Positions 13,570-15,306 of a stretch of 15,306 nucleotides of DNA are shown here, one piece after another. The notes under the pieces were generated by a model, which had not been told where the DNA came from, searched no databases, and saw only the letters and a program-made list of their open reading frames with translations. This DNA is from Bacillota bacterium (GTDB lineage: Bacteria; Bacillota; Clostridia; Christensenellales; CAG-138), in the NCBI GenBank assembly GCA_023435855.1, contig JAEZLG010000277.1, positions 1 through 15,306 on the forward strand, in the 5' to 3' direction. Position numbers and translations under genes: made by a program. Position 1 is the stretch's first letter. Each line of letters opens with the position of its first letter.

Positions 13570-14325
13570 CTATTGTTCGTCGGTGTATTCGATGCCGGAA
13601 TCATTCTCAAGGAGTTTCCCGGCTGTCAGCGTAATAGGTTCAAACGGGGCACGCTGTTTTAGGTGTATTTCACCATATATCAGCATTTCTAAAAGCGCCA
13701 TGAAGGTAACAATGCGCTCCAGTTTGGCAGAACCCGGTTCGAATAATTCCTCAAAGCGCACGGTTTTATTTTGAGATAGGAGCCTTCGTATCTTAACAAG
13801 CTGCATGCGCACGGTGAAGCGGTCAGCACTTACATGCTGGGCAAGCGGGCTTATGGGTTCATTTGGATGCTCACGCTTTAAAACCGCAAGAAATGCTGCG
13901 CGAAGCTCTTCTGCGGAGGTTTCGGCAAGAACAAATTCCTGCGGTGGTAAAATGAATTCCTCAGGAAGTCGGGTGTACATCCCCTCTGTACCTTTTGTCA
14001 GCTCCTCAAGCATGGCGCTGGCTTGCTTGAAGGCACGGTACTCCGTTAGCTGGCGTATGAGCGCCTGCTCCGGATCCTCCTCGTCATCTTCCTTAGGTGG
14101 CTTTGGCAAGAGCGAACGCGATTTTATGTACACAATGTTAGCTGCCATCGCGAGAAATTCGCTTGCCGTATCCATATCAAGCTCGTCCACCTCTTTCATG
14201 TAGCCGAGATACTGCGAGGTAATCTCGGAAATGAATATATCCTTTATATCCACCTCTGCCTTCTCGATGAGGTGAAGCAAAAGGTCGAGCGGACCTTCAA
14301 ACTGTTTTAATCGCACCTCGTACAT
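13570..14325 (-). CDS. scpA: Segregation and condensation protein A
   Basis: ScpA is the kleisin subunit that bridges the SMC heads and binds ScpB. The 251-residue protein opens with YEVRLKQFEGPLDLLLHLIE and continues DIKDIFISEITSQYLGYM, then MAANIVYIKSRSLLPKP. These are the family's N-terminal SMC-binding features. An acidic linker (about 78-88) leads to a C-terminal winged helix with VTFMALLEMLIYGEIHLKQ. The ATG overlaps the M50 protease stop by one base (TAATG) and has no clear ribosome binding site, which suggests translational coupling. scpB follows directly. The smc gene itself is not in the window. Confidence 0.95.
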   Translation of the reverse strand: MYEVRLKQFEGPLDLLLHLIEKAEVDIKDIFISEITSQYLGYMKEVDELDMDTASEFLAMAANIVYIKSRSLLPKPPKEDDEEDPEQALIRQLTEYRAFKQASAMLEELTKGTEGMYTRLPEEFILPPQEFVLAETSAEELRAAFLAVLKREHPNEPISPLAQHVSADRFTVRMQLVKIRRLLSQNKTVRFEELFEPGSAKLERIVTFMALLEMLIYGEIHLKQRAPFEPITLTAGKLLENDSGIEYTDEQ

Positions 14326-14978
14326 TAAAGTAACCCGAATATCAGCCCGTAAAAGGTAATGAATCCGTTTAAAACCGCTGTTATAATCGTAGAGAGCACG
14401 CCCGTCAGCCCTCCCGTGATAAGAAGCAGAATTAGCAAAAAGCTGCCGTAGCGCTCAAAAGTTACCCAAAAACTTGGGTTCACCCGGCGTATCAGCAGGT
14501 TTTGCAGCACATGGTAGCCATCAAGCGGCGGTATGGGGATAAGATTAAAGAAGCATAAGCCCAAATTAATCGCGGTGAGCGCCCACAACAAGCCCATAAC
14601 GATTTCATTCTGGACGAAAAACACGGAGCCGGCCAGAATGTAAATGCCCATGGCCAAAAATGCGAGCACGAAGTTTGTCACTACACCGGCCAGCGATACA
14701 ACGATCTCGTCGCGGCGGATGTTGCGGAAATTCCTTGGGTTGATGGGTACAGGCTTTGCCCAGCCGAATCCAACAAGAACAAGCATTAAAATGCCAATGG
14801 GGTCCACATGGCGAAGGGGGTTGAGCGTCATCCGCCCTAGGTTATAAGCCGTAGGGTCACCCTTTTTATAGGCAGCGTAAGCATGTGCGAATTCGTGAAA
14901 CGAAAGCGCAATCATGATCGCAGGAATTCGGTATAGCATTAGCTTCAGCGACTCTACGCTGAACAGGTTTGCAAGCAT
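14325..14978 (-). CDS. M50-family site-2 metalloprotease (membrane)
   Basis: This 217-residue integral membrane zinc protease has HEFAH at 28-32 for metal binding and catalysis. The third ligand block is FNLIPIPPLDG, with Asp153. Four to six hydrophobic segments are visible (about 12-28, 60-72, 94-118, 126-148, 180-215). The short form without a PDZ domain is common next to scpA in Bacillota. Its natural substrate is unknown. I chose the ATG at 14978: GGAG lies eight bases before it and it starts like relatives (MLANLFSVESLKLML). In-frame starts at 15005 and 15035 would fall at the transcription start or inside the promoter. It is the first gene of the operon. Confidence 0.9.
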   Translation of the reverse strand: MLANLFSVESLKLMLYRIPAIMIALSFHEFAHAYAAYKKGDPTAYNLGRMTLNPLRHVDPIGILMLVLVGFGWAKPVPINPRNFRNIRRDEIVVSLAGVVTNFVLAFLAMGIYILAGSVFFVQNEIVMGLLWALTAINLGLCFFNLIPIPPLDGYHVLQNLLIRRVNPSFWVTFERYGSFLLILLLITGGLTGVLSTIITAVLNGFITFYGLIFGLL

Positions 14979-15006
14979 TTGTATTTCTCCAGTGCTCTTT
15001 TCCATT

Positions 15007-15035
15007 ATTATACGCTTAGCGCCCTCGGCAGGCAA
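15007..15035 (-). promoter_or_regulatory. Sigma-A-type promoter of the M50-scpAB-rluB operon
   Basis: On the minus strand a perfect TATAAT (15007-15012) lies 17 bases after TTGCCT (15030-15035), which matches the -35 consensus at 4 of 6 positions. Transcription would start near 15000, about 22 bases before the M50 start codon. The position rules out the longer in-frame starts of that gene. Confidence 0.78.
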
Positions 15036-15040
15036 GCCGA
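15025..15040. promoter_or_regulatory. Candidate operator dyad flanking the -35 box
   Basis: TCGGC and GCCGA are perfect 5-bp inverted arms separated by exactly the six bases of the -35 hexamer. A dimeric regulator bound here would compete with RNA polymerase. The arms are short, so chance is a real possibility. Confidence 0.3.
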
Positions 15041-15085
15041 TAAACGGACGGTGCTTTTGATATTTTCAGCGCTTACAAAAATTTT

Positions 15086-15306
15086 TCACGCGTGGAGGAA
15101 GCCAAGAAACATCAGTCGTATGAAGTCCGAAAGCCCCGCCTGCGCTACAGCCCTGTGCGGCACAAGCTCCACAACAGCTATGAGGTTGCCGTTTTCGTCA
15201 AGGTACTCGATTGTTCCCGCCACCGCATCCGTAGTAAGAGGAGCGTAGAGCGTTTCAGGCACTTCCCGCCTTTCTGAATACTGCTCGTTCTGCTTTAGAA
15301 GAAGAA
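15086..15306 (-). CDS. D-alanyl-D-alanine carboxypeptidase, C-terminal end (partial)
   Basis: The last 72 residues of a gene that runs off the right edge; the stop is TGA at 15086-15088. The segment ETLYAPLTTDAVAGTIEYLD, then GNLIAVVELVPHRAVAQAG, matches the PBP5 C-terminal beta domain. The final SDFIRLMFLGFLHA resembles the amphipathic membrane anchor of these proteins. It aligns in layout with the tail of the complete carboxypeptidase at 10774-11904 (RAPIHAGDRLGVLELYDEMG, then LIGSWQLVAKNDVDAADLGF), so the two are likely paralogues. The catalytic domain lies outside the window, so activity cannot be judged. About 50 bases separate its stop from the next promoter; no GC-rich terminator is seen there. 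Confidence 0.78.
   Translation of the reverse strand, partial: LLLKQNEQYSERREVPETLYAPLTTDAVAGTIEYLDENGNLIAVVELVPHRAVAQAGLSDFIRLMFLGFLHA

Noticed and set aside
14979..15035. Longer N-terminus for the M50 protease (starts at 15005 or 15035)
   Set aside because: Both would overlap the promoter or the transcription start, and only the ATG at 14978 has a well-spaced GGAG.
15070..15090. AAAAATTTTT palindrome after the partial carboxypeptidase as a terminator
   Set aside because: It has no GC-rich stem and cannot form a stable hairpin in RNA.
1..15306. CRISPR array, tRNA or rRNA, insertion sequence, prophage, toxin-antitoxin or defence genes
   Set aside because: No regularly spaced repeats, cloverleaf-like folds, transposase motifs or recognised defence domains were seen; the gene content is conserved chromosomal housekeeping.

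Overview
The window looks like chromosome from an anaerobic, spore-forming member of the Clostridia (Bacillota). The signs are an IspH-ribosomal protein S1 fusion, a GerW/YtfJ sporulation protein, the ScpA-ScpB-RluB neighbourhood, a split biotin-dependent oxaloacetate decarboxylase, and AAGGAGG-type ribosome binding sites. Every supported gene lies on the minus strand, so genes are read from high to low coordinates. I see no rRNA, tRNA, CRISPR array, insertion sequence, prophage or defence module. No gene-free stretch exceeds 300 bases; the longest is 7125-7386.

Right block (15306 to 9977): the window opens with the C-terminal 72 residues of a D-Ala-D-Ala carboxypeptidase. A clear sigma-A-type promoter (TTGCCT, 17 bp, TATAAT, 15007-15035) then starts a seven-gene run. 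It encodes an M50 rhomboid-like/site-2-type metalloprotease, ScpA, ScpB, a DUF2953 protein, GerW, a second D-Ala-D-Ala carboxypeptidase and an RluB-type pseudouridine synthase. Overlaps and short gaps suggest one operon, which ends in a hairpin whose loop holds the rluB stop codon. The themes are chromosome segregation, the spore and cell envelope, and rRNA modification.

Middle block (9954 to 7275): an oadG-like gene, a separate biotin carrier gene and an oadA-like carboxyltransferase gene form a compact biotin-enzyme cluster. A sequence matching the Bacillus sigma-H promoter consensus lies upstream, followed by a leader that could fold in alternative ways. The OadG-like protein carries three tandem copies of its C-terminal motif, and no beta (ion-pump) subunit gene is present. 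The cluster ends in several hairpins, one of them a 13-bp terminator-like stem.

Left block (7259 to 8): a promoter (TTGAAA, 17 bp, TAAAAT) embedded in small dyads precedes a tightly packed seven-gene operon: surE, an RpiR-type SIS-domain regulator, a histidine phosphatase, an HI0933-family flavoprotein, cmk, plsC and the ispH-rpsA fusion. Four of the six junctions are 4-base stop/start overlaps. The operon ends at a strong intrinsic terminator. It combines nucleotide, lipid and isoprenoid metabolism with translation.

Most of the window is conserved housekeeping sequence. I do not see a convincing wholly new system. The items most worth following are the triplicated OadG motif, the sigma-H-like promoter and leader of the oad cluster, and the RpiR regulator placed inside an essential-gene operon.
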